From Chelativorans sp. J32 (GTDB lineage Bacteria > Pseudomonadota > Alphaproteobacteria > Rhizobiales > Rhizobiaceae): 64,000 nucleotides of DNA. Location of the stretch: positions 39,333-103,332 of the forward strand of contig NZ_JAEQ01000018.1 in assembly GCF_000518985.1 (NCBI RefSeq), read 5' to 3'. A model generated the notes under the pieces. The model ran no database searches and had not been told where the DNA came from. It saw only the letters and a program-made list of their open reading frames with translations. A program made the position numbers and the translations under genes. This document shows, piece by piece, positions 1 through 10,314 of this stretch; position 1 is the first letter of the stretch, and every line of letters begins with the position of its first letter.

Positions 1-168
1 AATGCGATTCTCGAGGCCGGCTATCAGCAGGTCGAATATCTCGAATTGCGCGCAAACGAGGATCTTGCACCGCTTTCCAAACTTGACAGGCCGGGACGGC
101 TGCTCGTCGCAGCATGGCTTGGCGGCGTCCGCCTCATCGATAACGTGCCGGTAGCTCCTGCGCGGTAG
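1..168 (+). CDS. panC: Pantothenate synthetase, C-terminal end (5' truncated by window)
   Basis: The first 55 codons form an open frame ending at TAG 166-168. The encoded tail, with EYLELRANEDLAPLSKL, LLVAAWLGGVRLIDN and a short end, matches the C-terminal region of pantothenate synthetase, which condenses pantoate and beta-alanine with ATP in coenzyme A synthesis. Only the tail lies in the window, so the ATP-binding and active-site motifs cannot be checked. The call rests on this conserved end pattern alone. The thiamin leader begins about 100 bases downstream on the same strand, and I see no clear terminator between them. Confidence 0.72.
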   Translation, partial: NAILEAGYQQVEYLELRANEDLAPLSKLDRPGRLLVAAWLGGVRLIDNVPVAPAR

Positions 169-272
169 GAGAACTTACGCGCAAACGACGTGTAAATCAT
201 TGGACCCACTTACTTTTTTTTCGTAACGCTTTGCGGTGCTCGAGCGGCACGGCATGGAGATCGAGCAATGGC

Positions 273-301
273 TTGACAAGCGTAGGCGCTCCTCGCAAGA
301 T
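273..301 (+). promoter_or_regulatory. Candidate promoter for the thi operon
   Basis: TTGACA at 273-278 is a perfect -35 hexamer. It lies 17 bases upstream of CAAGAT at 296-301, a weak -10. A transcript starting near 308 would begin just before the riboswitch aptamer, which fits. The -10 is poor, so this is a positional inference. Confidence 0.4.
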
Positions 302-309
302 CACGGCCA

Positions 310-2329
<2,020 letters not shown>

Positions 2330-2359
2330 GGCGCGGGATATAAGGGATAGCCGTGATAA

Positions 2360-2585
2360 CCCCCTCTCTTGCAAATTCTACTGACTTAGCTTCGCTAAGC
2401 CCAAGAATTTGCTTTCTCCCCCACCAAGGGGGAGATAGCCGCCCTGCAGCTGCACCACTGCCAATCTTCAGCTTGGGCGACTGGCAGCAAGGCTGGTGCG
2501 GGCCCCTATCTCTCCCCTTGCGGGAGAGAAAGCGATTTCGACCTGTTAGCCGAAGGCTAAGTGTTAGAAATCGCAAGAGAGGGGG
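2360..2585. repeat. RIME-like nested palindromic intergenic element
   Basis: The thiC-thiO gap is almost filled by an inverted structure. Its outer ends are a perfect 13-bp inverted repeat: CCCCCTCTCTTGC at 2360-2372 and GCAAGAGAGGGGG at 2573-2585. Each arm holds two further hairpins. One is built on CTTAGC/GCTAAG (2384-2400 and 2545-2561) and one on TCTCCC/GGGAGA (2416-2435 and 2511-2527). The two arms are diverged inverted copies of each other. This is the organisation of rhizobial intergenic mosaic elements. It is transcribed within the operon, so it could affect mRNA processing or relative expression of thiC and the downstream genes. Confidence 0.75.
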
Positions 2586-2630
2586 TCCGGGCCCAGTCGC
2601 TCGCCCGCAACTCCGCGCGGGAGAGCCCTG

Positions 2631-3623
2631 ATGCGCATCCTCGTCAAAGGTGCGGGCGTTGCGGGGCTGGCGGCGGCTCATGAGTTGGCGGTGCGCGGTG
2701 CGGATGTTACCGTGATCGAGAAGAGCGCCGCGGTCGGCGGCGGAGCTTCCTGGCTCGCCGGCGGGATGCTAGCGCCATATTGCGAGCGGGAGAGCGCGGA
2801 GGCGGATGTGATCCACCTCGGAAGAGGCTCGGCCCGCTGGTGGGAAGAGACCCTTCCCGGTCTCGTCGCGTTCAACGGCACATTGGTGGTCGCGCCGCCT
2901 CGAGACGCGGCGGAGCTTCGCCGCTTTGCCGCGCGGACGGAAGGCCACGCGCTTTTATCCGCGGAAGAGATCGAGGCACTGGAACGGGATTTCGCGGGAC
3001 GATTTCGCAGCGGACTTTTCTTTGCCTCGGAAGCGCATCTTGACCCGCGCAAGGCGTTGAAGCGGCTTCACGCCAAGCTCGAGGCTCTGGGCGTGCACTT
3101 CCTCTTCGGCTGCACCGAGACCCTTCAAACTTTCGACCGTATAGTGGACTGCACCGGTTTCGCCGCGGCGGAGGCGCTCCCGGAACTTCGCGGTGTGCGC
3201 GGCGAGATGCTTTATCTCGAAACGCGGGAGGTGGTGCTTTCCCGGCCCGTGCGGCTGATCCATCCGCGCTTTCCCGTCTATGTGGTGCCGCGCGGCGGCG
3301 GCCGCTTCATGGTCGGCGCGACAATGGTGGAGAGTGCGGACAGCGGACCGGTCACGGCGCGCTCGATGATGGAACTGCTCAATGCCGCCTACACAGTGCA
3401 TCCCGCCTTCGGCGAGGCGCGTATTCTCGAAGCGGCGGCGGGCGTCCGACCAGCCTTTCCCGACAACCTGCCGAAGATCGAGACGAGTGGGGACACGCTC
3501 TTCATCAACGGCTTCCACCGCCATGGTTTTCTGCTGGCGCCGGCGCTGGCGCGCCAGGCCGCCGACCTGATCATCTTGAACGAGGCAAGCAATGAAGCTC
3601 ATCGTGAACGGGCAAGCGCTTGA
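2631..3623 (+). CDS. thiO: Glycine oxidase ThiO (FAD-dependent)
   Basis: ThiO oxidises glycine to the iminoacetate needed for the thiazole ring of thiamin in aerobes. The 330-aa protein opens with an FAD-binding Rossmann motif, GAGVAGLAAA at about residues 8-17, followed by the acidic ribose-binding end (VTVIEK). It ends with the DAO-family pattern GFHRHGFLLAPALARQ. The ATG at 2631 follows a GGGAG ribosome site. It overlaps thiS by 32 bases, so the two are translationally linked. Position between thiC and thiS is typical of alphaproteobacteria. A generic D-amino-acid oxidase is unlikely in this context. Confidence 0.92.
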   Translation: MRILVKGAGVAGLAAAHELAVRGADVTVIEKSAAVGGGASWLAGGMLAPYCERESAEADVIHLGRGSARWWEETLPGLVAFNGTLVVAPPRDAAELRRFAARTEGHALLSAEEIEALERDFAGRFRSGLFFASEAHLDPRKALKRLHAKLEALGVHFLFGCTETLQTFDRIVDCTGFAAAEALPELRGVRGEMLYLETREVVLSRPVRLIHPRFPVYVVPRGGGRFMVGATMVESADSGPVTARSMMELLNAAYTVHPAFGEARILEAAAGVRPAFPDNLPKIETSGDTLFINGFHRHGFLLAPALARQAADLIILNEASNEAHRERASA

Positions 3624-3789
3624 GACAACGGCGCGAACGCTTTCCGAGTTGATGGCTGAACTGGGCCACGCCGGGAACTGGTTCGCGACTGCGGTCAATT
3701 CCGAATTTGTGCCGGGCAGCGAGCGCGAAAGGGCCCGGCTTTCCGAAGGCGACCGAGTGGAAATCCTCACGCCAAGGCAGGGAGGGTGA
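3592..3789 (+). CDS. thiS: Sulfur carrier protein ThiS
   Basis: This 65-aa ubiquitin-like protein carries sulfur as a C-terminal thiocarboxylate to ThiG for thiazole formation. The sequence ends in the required Gly-Gly (PRQGG). It begins with the beta-grasp pattern [11 protein letters not shown], followed by LSELMAELG. Its ATG lies inside the 3' end of thiO. Its TGA stop falls just before the thiG start, and the GGGAGGG run at its end is the thiG ribosome site. Length and ending are diagnostic. Confidence 0.95.
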   Translation: MKLIVNGQALETTARTLSELMAELGHAGNWFATAVNSEFVPGSERERARLSEGDRVEILTPRQGG

Positions 3790-3791
3790 CC

Positions 3792-4568
3792 ATGCCGCTC
3801 ACCGTCTACGGCACCGAACTGTCCTCGCGCCTGCTTCTTGGCACGGCGCAATACCCCTCGCCTGCCATTCTCGCGGAAGCGGTGAAAGCGTCGGGCGCGG
3901 GTGTGGTGACCGTTTCCCTGCGGCGCGAAGGCCTAGATGGCGGATCGGGCGGCGGCTTCTGGTCGCTGATCCGGCAGCTTGGCGTGCGCGTGCTGCCCAA
4001 CACGGCGGGTTGCCACACCGTCAAGGAAGCCGTGACCACGGCCAGGATGGCGCGCGAGGTGTTCGGCACGAACTGGATCAAGCTCGAGGTGATCGGCCAT
4101 CACGATACGCTGCAGCCGGATGTTTTCGGCCTCGTGGAGGCAGCGCGCATCCTTGCAGACGACGGCTTTGCCGTCTTTCCCTACACGACCGAGGATCTGG
4201 TGGTGGGCGAGCGGCTGATTGAGGCGGGTTGCGAGGTGCTGATGCCCTGGTGTGCCCCCATCGGCTCCGCCAAGGGGCCGGTCAATATCGACGCGCTCAG
4301 GGCTTACCGCGCCCATTTCGCGGACACGCCGCTGATCGTCGATGCCGGACTCGGGCGGCCCTCCCATGCGGCAGCGGTGATGGAGTTGGGCTTCGACGGA
4401 GTGCTGCTCAACACCGCCGTGGCCAAGGCCGGCGATCCGGTCATGATGGCTGCAGCCTTCGCGCAGGCGGTGGAAGCAGGCTGCGGCGCGTTCGAAGCAG
4501 GCCCGCTCGAGCCGCGCGATATGGCCGTGCCTTCCACCCCCATCATCGGCAAAGCGGTGTTCTCATGA
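3792..4568 (+). CDS. thiG: Thiazole synthase ThiG
   Basis: ThiG builds the thiazole phosphate moiety from deoxyxylulose phosphate, ThiS thiocarboxylate and iminoglycine. The protein is 258 aa. The Schiff-base lysine is Lys97 in [10 protein letters not shown], and phosphate-binding loops follow ([23 protein letters not shown]). A GTG at 3786 is also in frame. ATG 3792 is preferred because it sits 6 bases after the GGGAGGG ribosome site and begins with the usual [10 protein letters not shown]. It overlaps thiE by the tetranucleotide ATGA. Confidence 0.96.
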   Translation: MPLTVYGTELSSRLLLGTAQYPSPAILAEAVKASGAGVVTVSLRREGLDGGSGGGFWSLIRQLGVRVLPNTAGCHTVKEAVTTARMAREVFGTNWIKLEVIGHHDTLQPDVFGLVEAARILADDGFAVFPYTTEDLVVGERLIEAGCEVLMPWCAPIGSAKGPVNIDALRAYRAHFADTPLIVDAGLGRPSHAAAVMELGFDGVLLNTAVAKAGDPVMMAAAFAQAVEAGCGAFEAGPLEPRDMAVPSTPIIGKAVFS

Positions 4569-5185
4569 CGCTTGATCCCTTCTATCTCATCGTGGACTCC
4601 TCGGCATGGATCGAGCGGCTGGTGCCGATCGGCGTAAAGCTCGTGCAGCTGCGCATCAAGGAGATGAACGAGGCAGAGCTACGGGCGGAAATCCGACGCG
4701 CGAGGAAGATCTGCGCGCGGCATGGCTGCCAGCTCATCGTCAACGATTACTGGCGGCTCGCCATCGAGGAGGACTGCGATTTCGTCCATCTCGGCCAAGA
4801 GGATTTAGCCACTGCCGATCTCGCCGTCATCAAGCGGGCCGGGCTGAGGCTGGGCCTAAGCACGCATGATGACGCCGAGCTTGCGACGGCGCTGGCGGCC
4901 GAGCCAGACTACATCGCGCTCGGGCCGATCTACCCGACCATCCTCAAGAAAATGAAATGGGCGCCGCAGGGTCTCGAGCGGATTGCCGAATGGAAGCGGC
5001 GCGTCGCCCCGCTGCCGCTCGTCGTCATCGGCGGGCTGACGCCGGAGCGCATCCCCGGCGTGTTCGAGCGGGACGCGGATTCGGCCGCTGTGGTGACAGA
5101 TATATTGCGCAATTCGGACCCGGAAGCGCGCACGCGCGAATGGATCGCCGCAACCACACCATGGCGGCAGAAGAGCAGAGCATGA
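4565..5185 (+). CDS. thiE: Thiamin-phosphate synthase ThiE
   Basis: ThiE joins the HMP pyrophosphate and thiazole phosphate halves to give thiamin monophosphate. The 206-aa TIM-barrel protein shows the expected family patterns: [41 protein letters not shown] and [11 protein letters not shown]. The start is the ATG of the ATGA overlap with thiG (4565-4568), and the stop is again in an ATGA overlap with thiD (5182-5185). These overlaps suggest coupled translation. The protein is a little shorter than many homologues but has no gap in the core. Confidence 0.93.
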   Translation: MTLDPFYLIVDSSAWIERLVPIGVKLVQLRIKEMNEAELRAEIRRARKICARHGCQLIVNDYWRLAIEEDCDFVHLGQEDLATADLAVIKRAGLRLGLSTHDDAELATALAAEPDYIALGPIYPTILKKMKWAPQGLERIAEWKRRVAPLPLVVIGGLTPERIPGVFERDADSAAVVTDILRNSDPEARTREWIAATTPWRQKSRA

Positions 5186-5985
5186 GAACCGAGCCGCGCG
5201 TCCTCGTCATCGCGGGCTCCGATTCTTCGGGAGGCGCCGGCATCGCTCGTGACGTAGCGGTTTTGACGGGGCTCGGCGTTCACGCCTCTATCGCCATCAC
5301 GGCAGTGACCGCGCAAACGCATGAACGCGTCGCGGCGGTGGGGCCCATGACACCCGCGCTGGTCTCCGCGCAAATGGAAGCCGCGCTGGAGGCAGGCCCG
5401 GTCGGCGCGATCAAGATCGGTATGCTGGCGACGAGAGGCACGGTGGAGGCTGTTGCCGCGGTGTTGAGGAAGCACGATCGTATCCCGGTGGTGCTCGATC
5501 CGGTGCTCGTCTCCTCCTCCGGAGGACGGTTGCTGGAGCGCGATGCCGTGGCGGCGCTGAAGCTGGATCTGCTGCCGCTCTGCCGGCTCGTCACGCCCAA
5601 TTGGCCGGAACTCGCCGCGCTTACCGATCAAGAACCTGCGCGAAATGAGAAGGAGGCGCTCGCTCAGGGCGACCTGCTGCTTGCAAGCGGATGCGGCGCG
5701 TTGCTCGTCAAGGGCGGCCACGCGCCGGATGGGGAGAAATCAGTCGATATCCTGCTGGGGCGCGGCCACGTGCCAGTGCGCTTCGAGGCGCCCCGCCTTG
5801 ACGTAAGCATGCGCGGCACCGGTTGCGCGCTTGCCAGCTCCATTGCCGGCGGCGTGGCCCGAGGGCTTCCCCTGGAAGACAGCATAGTATTTGGCAAGCA
5901 GAACGTATATCATATTCTAGACGCTGCATCGCGCACACACCATCAACAAGGCGATCTAACGCATAAACGCGCACCACAAGCGTGA
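5182..5985 (+). CDS. thiD: Hydroxymethylpyrimidine/phosphomethylpyrimidine kinase ThiD
   Basis: ThiD phosphorylates HMP and HMP-P to HMP-PP for ThiE. The 267-aa ribokinase-fold protein has the substrate loop GSDSSGGAGIARD near the N-terminus, LDPVLVSSSGGRLL in the middle, and the anion-hole/catalytic motif MRGTGCALASSIA near residue 210. The start is the ATG of an ATGA overlap with thiE, after GAAGAGCAGAG. An ATG 21 bases upstream (5161) is in frame but less likely. It is the last gene of the operon and is followed by a strong hairpin. Confidence 0.95.
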   Translation: MRTEPRVLVIAGSDSSGGAGIARDVAVLTGLGVHASIAITAVTAQTHERVAAVGPMTPALVSAQMEAALEAGPVGAIKIGMLATRGTVEAVAAVLRKHDRIPVVLDPVLVSSSGGRLLERDAVAALKLDLLPLCRLVTPNWPELAALTDQEPARNEKEALAQGDLLLASGCGALLVKGGHAPDGEKSVDILLGRGHVPVRFEAPRLDVSMRGTGCALASSIAGGVARGLPLEDSIVFGKQNVYHILDAASRTHHQQGDLTHKRAPQA

Positions 5986-6012
5986 CATAAACGTATAGCC
6001 AGGCGGGAAAGA

Positions 6013-6043
6013 CCTGTGAAAAGGCATTACGCCTTTTCACAGG
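6013..6043. terminator. Bidirectional hairpin between thiD and the convergent omp gene
   Basis: CCTGTGAAAAGGC (6013-6025) pairs perfectly with GCCTTTTCACAGG (6031-6043), giving a 13-bp stem with a 5-base loop. It lies between two convergent genes, 28 bases after the thiD stop and 16 bases after the end of the barrel gene. A classical U-run is missing, but the placement argues for transcription termination or 3'-end protection on both strands. Confidence 0.75.
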
Positions 6044-6058
6044 GACGGTTTCAGAGCG

Positions 6059-6757
6059 TTAGAACTTGTAGGACAAGCCGATCCGCACCGTATGAGATTG
6101 CGAACTCAAATCAGCGGATCCGATGTTGAGGTCATACGATTTCTTGCCGAAGTCCATGAACTGGTACTCGACCTTGCCGATCCAGTTGTCGGTAATCGCA
6201 TAATCAACACCCGCGCCAAGCGTATATCCAAGGCGCGTTTTGCTGTCCTCCTTAAGCTTGTCGCCATCCTTTGTGGATAGCTTCAGGTGCTCCAAGGCCA
6301 CACCGCCGGTAACATAAGGCATGAAGCGGTCCACGGCATAGCCGAGTCTGGCGCGCAGCGAACCAAAGCCTTTCGCTTCTCCTACAGCCGCGTATTCTCT
6401 CAATATCTCATCCGTATCCGCCTTACCGAAATGGAACTGCGCATCGCCTTCCGCTCCGATGACCCAGTTATCGATCTGGTAATTGTAGCCGATGTAACCG
6501 CCGACGAATCCGCCCTTGGCAGTGGCCTTAGCGCGTCCAAAGCCTGCAGCTTCTGCCTGATCATTCGGCGCGAAGTCGAGGCTAAATCCCTTGAAGCCGC
6601 CGTCCACACCAAGATAAATACCGCTCCAGTCATAGGAAGCGGCGGGAGCGACCGCGGGCGGCACGGGAACCGGGTCTTCCCGGCGGACGATCGCGTCAGC
6701 AGCAAAGGCCGATCCGCTGAGCATGGAGATAAACGAAAGGGCTACAATAAATCGCAT
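6059..6757 (-). CDS. Outer membrane beta-barrel protein (Omp25/RopB-like)
   Basis: The 232-aa protein starts with a signal peptide ending SGSAFA before ADAIV. After a proline-rich linker (PVPVPPAVAPAA) comes an eight-strand opacity-type barrel: YDWSGIYLGVDGG at the first strand, GGYIGYNYQIDNWVIGAEGD in the middle, and the C-terminal SHTVRIGLSYKF. The final residue is Phe, as expected for BAM-dependent outer membrane insertion. An AAGAGG ribosome site precedes the ATG. The Omp25/Omp31/RopB group is abundant in the rhizobial and Brucella envelope. No function beyond envelope structure can be read from the sequence. Confidence 0.88.
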   Translation of the reverse strand: MRFIVALSFISMLSGSAFAADAIVRREDPVPVPPAVAPAASYDWSGIYLGVDGGFKGFSLDFAPNDQAEAAGFGRAKATAKGGFVGGYIGYNYQIDNWVIGAEGDAQFHFGKADTDEILREYAAVGEAKGFGSLRARLGYAVDRFMPYVTGGVALEHLKLSTKDGDKLKEDSKTRLGYTLGAGVDYAITDNWIGKVEYQFMDFGKKSYDLNIGSADLSSQSHTVRIGLSYKF

Positions 6758-7121
6758 TGGTTACCTCTTATTAATGATGTTTACGGCGTGCGCCTATAAA
6801 CATCCAATTATCCAAACACAACCCCACGCGGCGATTTAATGCTGCCGTACCCCGCCGGCTCCGGAGGTGGTCTGGTCGTTGTCTTGGTCAGCGTGTGGCG
6901 GGGGCCTGGTCATGGACGAGGCCATGTTCCAGGCGTTGGCCGTTCCCAAGAATGGTGTTGTCGACAATTTGGATACGCTGTAGGTTGACTTGCGGATCGG
7001 ACAGAGTATCGACAAAGCCTTTGACCTCACCATACCGGATACGGTTCAACGGCGAGGATCGTGGTCGGCGTCGTTCGAGAGCACTCAGTTCGGAAAGCGC
7101 AGCATAGAGGCATTGGCATCA
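6758..7121. other. Intergenic region with divergent promoters and a small palindrome
   Basis: This 364-base gap separates the divergent omp and gntR genes. The omp side is AT-rich with a TATAGG-like -10 near 6795-6800 (minus strand). Closer to gntR, TTGTCGACAA at 6958-6967 is a perfect 10-bp palindrome of the TTGT-N2-ACAA type bound by FCD-class GntR regulators, so it may be an autoregulatory site. Short open frames here lack ribosome sites and family resemblance, and I do not call them genes. Confidence 0.45.
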
Positions 7122-7874
7122 ATGGCTACCAAAAGCATGGCGGCTGGGAAATCGAAGGACGGAGCAAAGGAGGCACCGGCGGAGATCCGGGTGCGCGGGC
7201 AAGGCGCGCGCAGCGTTTACGAGCGGCTCCGTCAGTCGATTCTCGACCTGTCGCTGCCTCCCGGCAGCCCGCTCGATGAAGCAACGCTGTCGGAGCAGTT
7301 CGCGATGTCACGTACGCCGATCCGCGAGGCATTGCTGCGGCTCGTCGCGGACGGTCTTGCCAGAAGCCTGCCCAACCGGAACACCATCGTCGCCCCGATC
7401 GATTTCCAGCAGTTGCCCACTTATTTCGAAGCGCTGACGCTGATGTATCGCGTCACCACCCGTTCGGCGGCGATGCATCGCAGACCGGAGCACATCCTGG
7501 TCATCCGCGGCTTGGAAGCGGCCTATGCCGAGGCTGTCTCGCGCAGAGACGTGCTCGCGATGATCCAGACCAACCGCGACTTCCACATGGCCATCGCGGA
7601 GGCGGGCGGCAACAGCTATTTCAGCGGTCTGTTCGGCCGCCTTCTCGACGAAGGCCGGCGCATCCTGCGCATCTATTATTCCTCGTTCGACGACCGGCTG
7701 CCGCACCAATATGTGGAAGAGCACAGCGAGATGGTCGCGGCCATAGAAGAGGGTGATGCCGATCTTGCCGACAGGCTCGCCACCGCGCATGCTGCCCAGA
7801 TCGTGCGGCAGATCCAGAACTATATCGCCCGCGACACGGCGATATCCCTGTCAGTCAACTTGGACCGTTCGTGA
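7122..7874 (+). CDS. GntR-family transcriptional regulator (FCD type)
   Basis: The 250-aa protein has an N-terminal winged helix-turn-helix (VYERLRQSILDLSLPPG then SRTPIREALLRLVADGLA) and a C-terminal all-helical FCD ligand domain with metal/ligand-type residues (NRDFHMAIAEAGGN, EHSEMVAAIEEGD). The ORF is open further upstream, but ATG 7122 is the most likely start because it leaves only a short tail before the HTH. Its stop overlaps the region just before the FAD oxidase start (GTGACCATG), so it is probably co-transcribed. By context it should control the oxidase-epimerase pair in response to hydroxyproline or a breakdown product. Confidence 0.85.
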   Translation: MATKSMAAGKSKDGAKEAPAEIRVRGQGARSVYERLRQSILDLSLPPGSPLDEATLSEQFAMSRTPIREALLRLVADGLARSLPNRNTIVAPIDFQQLPTYFEALTLMYRVTTRSAAMHRRPEHILVIRGLEAAYAEAVSRRDVLAMIQTNRDFHMAIAEAGGNSYFSGLFGRLLDEGRRILRIYYSSFDDRLPHQYVEEHSEMVAAIEEGDADLADRLATAHAAQIVRQIQNYIARDTAISLSVNLDRS

Positions 7875-7876
7875 CC

Positions 7877-9109
7877 ATGAAGATCGCGGTCATCGGCGCC
7901 GGCATCATAGGCGCCACCATCGCCACGCGCCTTATCAGCACCGACCACGAAGTGACCATCTTCGAGCCTGATCCGGACGGTCTGCCAACCTCTTCCGGGA
8001 ACGCCTCGCTGATCGCCCTTCCTGAGATCGCGCCCATTGCAAGCCCCGGCATCCTGACCGCTGTTCCGAAGTGGTTGCTCGATCCCCTGGGTCCGTTGAC
8101 ACTGCGCTGGAAAGACGTTCCGGCGCTCACGCCCTGGCTGCTGGCCTTCCTTGCGTCCGCCACACCGGCGCGCGGGATGAGGGCCCGCACGGCACTGACC
8201 TTCCTGATGCGTAGCGCCCTCAAGGACCACCAGGAACTCGGCCAACAGGCAGGCCTTACCGGGCACCTGCGCCAGACCGGCTATATCTCCGTGCATGATA
8301 CCGGCGCGAGTGTGGATGCGGCGCTGCGGGAAGCTGCGGTGGTGAAGACGGCGCTCGGCTATGATTTCACTCGGCTGACGCCCGGGGAAGCGCGGCAAAT
8401 GGTACCGCAACTCGAAGGTCCGTTTGCGGGTGCCGTGCACCAGCCGGTCTACTGGACGGCAACCGATCCGCTCGCCATCTTGAGACATTATCAGGCTTAT
8501 GCCACGGGCAAGGGGCGGCTGATCCCCGCACGGGCGGAACGCTTGAGGCAGACGGAGGCCGGCGTGGAAGTGCAGGCATCATCCGGCAGCGAGACCTTCG
8601 ACAAGGTGGTGGTGGCGGCCGGCGTCTGGTCGCGTGAGCTGGTGCGGCGCCTCGGCGCAAAGGTGCTGCTCGAGACAGAACGCGGCTATAACACCACTTT
8701 CACCGATCTTGGCTGGAACCTGCCCATGCCGCTCGGCTTTGCGGACCACGGTTTCGTTGCGACGCCATTGGTCGGCGGCCTGCGGGTTGGCGGGGCGGTG
8801 GAACTGGCCAAGCCGGAGACAAGCCCGAATTTTGCCAGGGCCAAGGCCATGCGCACCAAGATGCGGCGCTATGTGCCCTCGCTGCCAGAGGAAGGCGGCG
8901 CCGAGTGGATGGGGCGGCGCCCCTCCACGCCGGATTCGCTTCCCGTTATCAGCCGGCATCCGGGCGACGACCGCATCGTTTATGCATTCGGCCACGGCCA
9001 TCTCGGACTGACACTCAGCGCCGTCACGGCACGTTTGGTTGAAAACCTGCTTAAACCCGGCAGCGCAGATCCCACCCTCAGCCCCTTCAGCATCAACCGC
9101 TTTCAATAG
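7877..9109 (+). CDS. FAD-dependent D-amino-acid (probable D-hydroxyproline) dehydrogenase
   Basis: The 410-aa protein belongs to the DadA/DAO family. The FAD Rossmann motif is at the very N-terminus (MKIAVIGAGIIGATIATRL), and the C-terminal DAO pattern is YAFGHGHLGLTLSAVTA. GTG 7871 is also in frame, but ATG 7877 starts exactly at the beta-strand of the FAD domain. It lies between a GntR regulator and a 4-hydroxyproline epimerase. This is how D-hydroxyproline dehydrogenases are arranged, so I infer that it oxidises cis-4-hydroxy-D-proline to the pyrroline. The exact substrate cannot be proven from sequence. Confidence 0.8.
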   Translation: MKIAVIGAGIIGATIATRLISTDHEVTIFEPDPDGLPTSSGNASLIALPEIAPIASPGILTAVPKWLLDPLGPLTLRWKDVPALTPWLLAFLASATPARGMRARTALTFLMRSALKDHQELGQQAGLTGHLRQTGYISVHDTGASVDAALREAAVVKTALGYDFTRLTPGEARQMVPQLEGPFAGAVHQPVYWTATDPLAILRHYQAYATGKGRLIPARAERLRQTEAGVEVQASSGSETFDKVVVAAGVWSRELVRRLGAKVLLETERGYNTTFTDLGWNLPMPLGFADHGFVATPLVGGLRVGGAVELAKPETSPNFARAKAMRTKMRRYVPSLPEEGGAEWMGRRPSTPDSLPVISRHPGDDRIVYAFGHGHLGLTLSAVTARLVENLLKPGSADPTLSPFSINRFQ

Positions 9110-9116
9110 GTTCGGA

Positions 9117-10121
9117 ATGGCCAAGAAAAGCTTCTTCTGCGTAGACGCCCACACCTGTGGCAACCCCGTGCGTGTTGTGACGGGCGGCGGTCCAGATCTC
9201 AAGGGCGAAACGATGAATGCCAGGCGGGAGCATTTCGTCGCCGAATATGACTGGATCCGCACCGGCCTCATGTTCGAGCCGCGCGGACACGATGTGATGA
9301 GCGGCTCGATCCTCTATCCCGCGCTCCGCGAGGACGTGGACGGCTCAATCCTCTTTATCGAGACCTCCGGCTGCCTGCCCATGTGCGGCCACGGTACGAT
9401 CGGCACGGTGACGGTGATGATCGAGGAAGGGCTGGTGACACCGAAGGTGCCTGGCAGATTGAGGCTTGAAGTGCCGGCCGGCATCATCGAGGCCGAATAC
9501 GAAATGGACGATGCCGGACACGTGACGAAGGTGAAGATCACCAACGTCCCGTCCTTCCTCTACGCCAGAAACCTTGAGATCGACCTGCCGGGCATTGGCC
9601 CGCTCAAATTCGACGTGGCCTATGGCGGCAATTTCTATGCGATTTTCGAACAACAGCCGGGCTTCAGCGACATGAGCCAGTTCTCGGCCTTCGATATCCA
9701 GCAGCTCTCCCCTGTGGCCCGCCGCCTGATCAACGACAAGTACACCTTCCAGCATCCGGAATACCCGACCATCAAGGGCTTGCGCCACGTCATGTGGACC
9801 GGCGCGCCGAAGCATCCGGAGGCCGATGCGCGCAATGCCGTCTTCTATGGCGAGAAGGCCATCGACCGCTCCCCCTGCGGCACCGGCACCTCCGCCCGCA
9901 TGGCGCAGAAGGCGGGCAAGGGCGAACTCACGGTGGGCGACAGCTTCGTCCATGAGAGCATCATCGGCAGCCTGTTCTGGGGCAAGGTGGAGGCTGCAAC
10001 CAGGGTGGGCGAGTACGACGCAATCGTGCCTTCCATCGCCGGTCAGGCGTGGATCACCGGCTACAACACCATTTTCCTGGACGACCGCGATCCGTTCGTA
10101 AAGGGGTTCACGGTGGAGTAA
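9117..10121 (+). CDS. 4-hydroxyproline 2-epimerase (proline racemase family)
   Basis: The 334-aa protein carries both catalytic cysteines of the cofactor-free racemase fold: Cys90 in PMCGHGTIG and Cys254 in DRSPCGTGTSAR. Having both cysteines, rather than Thr at the second position as in trans-3-hydroxyproline dehydratases, points to 2-epimerisation of trans-4-hydroxy-L-proline to the cis-D form. ATG 9117 lies 7 bases after the oxidase stop. The next pathway enzymes (pyrroline-4-hydroxy-2-carboxylate deaminase and ketoglutarate semialdehyde dehydrogenase) are not in this window. Confidence 0.9.
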   Translation: MAKKSFFCVDAHTCGNPVRVVTGGGPDLKGETMNARREHFVAEYDWIRTGLMFEPRGHDVMSGSILYPALREDVDGSILFIETSGCLPMCGHGTIGTVTVMIEEGLVTPKVPGRLRLEVPAGIIEAEYEMDDAGHVTKVKITNVPSFLYARNLEIDLPGIGPLKFDVAYGGNFYAIFEQQPGFSDMSQFSAFDIQQLSPVARRLINDKYTFQHPEYPTIKGLRHVMWTGAPKHPEADARNAVFYGEKAIDRSPCGTGTSARMAQKAGKGELTVGDSFVHESIIGSLFWGKVEAATRVGEYDAIVPSIAGQAWITGYNTIFLDDRDPFVKGFTVE

Positions 10122-10137
10122 GGGGCGGCACAACCCT

Positions 10138-10306
10138 TCATCACGGAAGCCGAAGCGAAGCTTATCCGGGGCCATAGCAAAACGCGGCCGTTCCTCCGCA
10201 GAAGACGCAGCCGCGCTGAACTCTGGCAACGAGGACGGGGCCGTGCTCGATGATCCGGTGAGCCGATGAGGCCCCGGATAGCGCCTCCGGCGCTTCCGGG
10301 ATGAAG
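10138..10306. repeat. RIME-like inverted repeat, second copy of the intergenic class
   Basis: TATCCGGGGCC at 10163-10173 and GGCCCCGGATA at 10270-10280 are perfect 11-bp inverted repeats. Homology between the arms continues outward for about 35 bases: one arm reads GATA-GCGCCTCCGGCGC then TTCCGGGATGA, and the other, on the opposite strand, reads GATAAGCTTCGCTTCGG then CTTCCGTGATGA. Each arm also folds as a small hairpin. The element fills the gap between the convergent epimerase and ridA genes, where it could help terminate both. It differs in sequence from the element at 2360-2585. Confidence 0.65.
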
Positions 10307-10314
10307 TTCTGGGC

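Noticed and set aside
6836..7033. A 65-codon minus-strand frame in the omp-gntR gap, considered as a transposase remnant
   Set aside because: No DDE-type or IS pattern, no ribosome site, and no terminal repeats around it.
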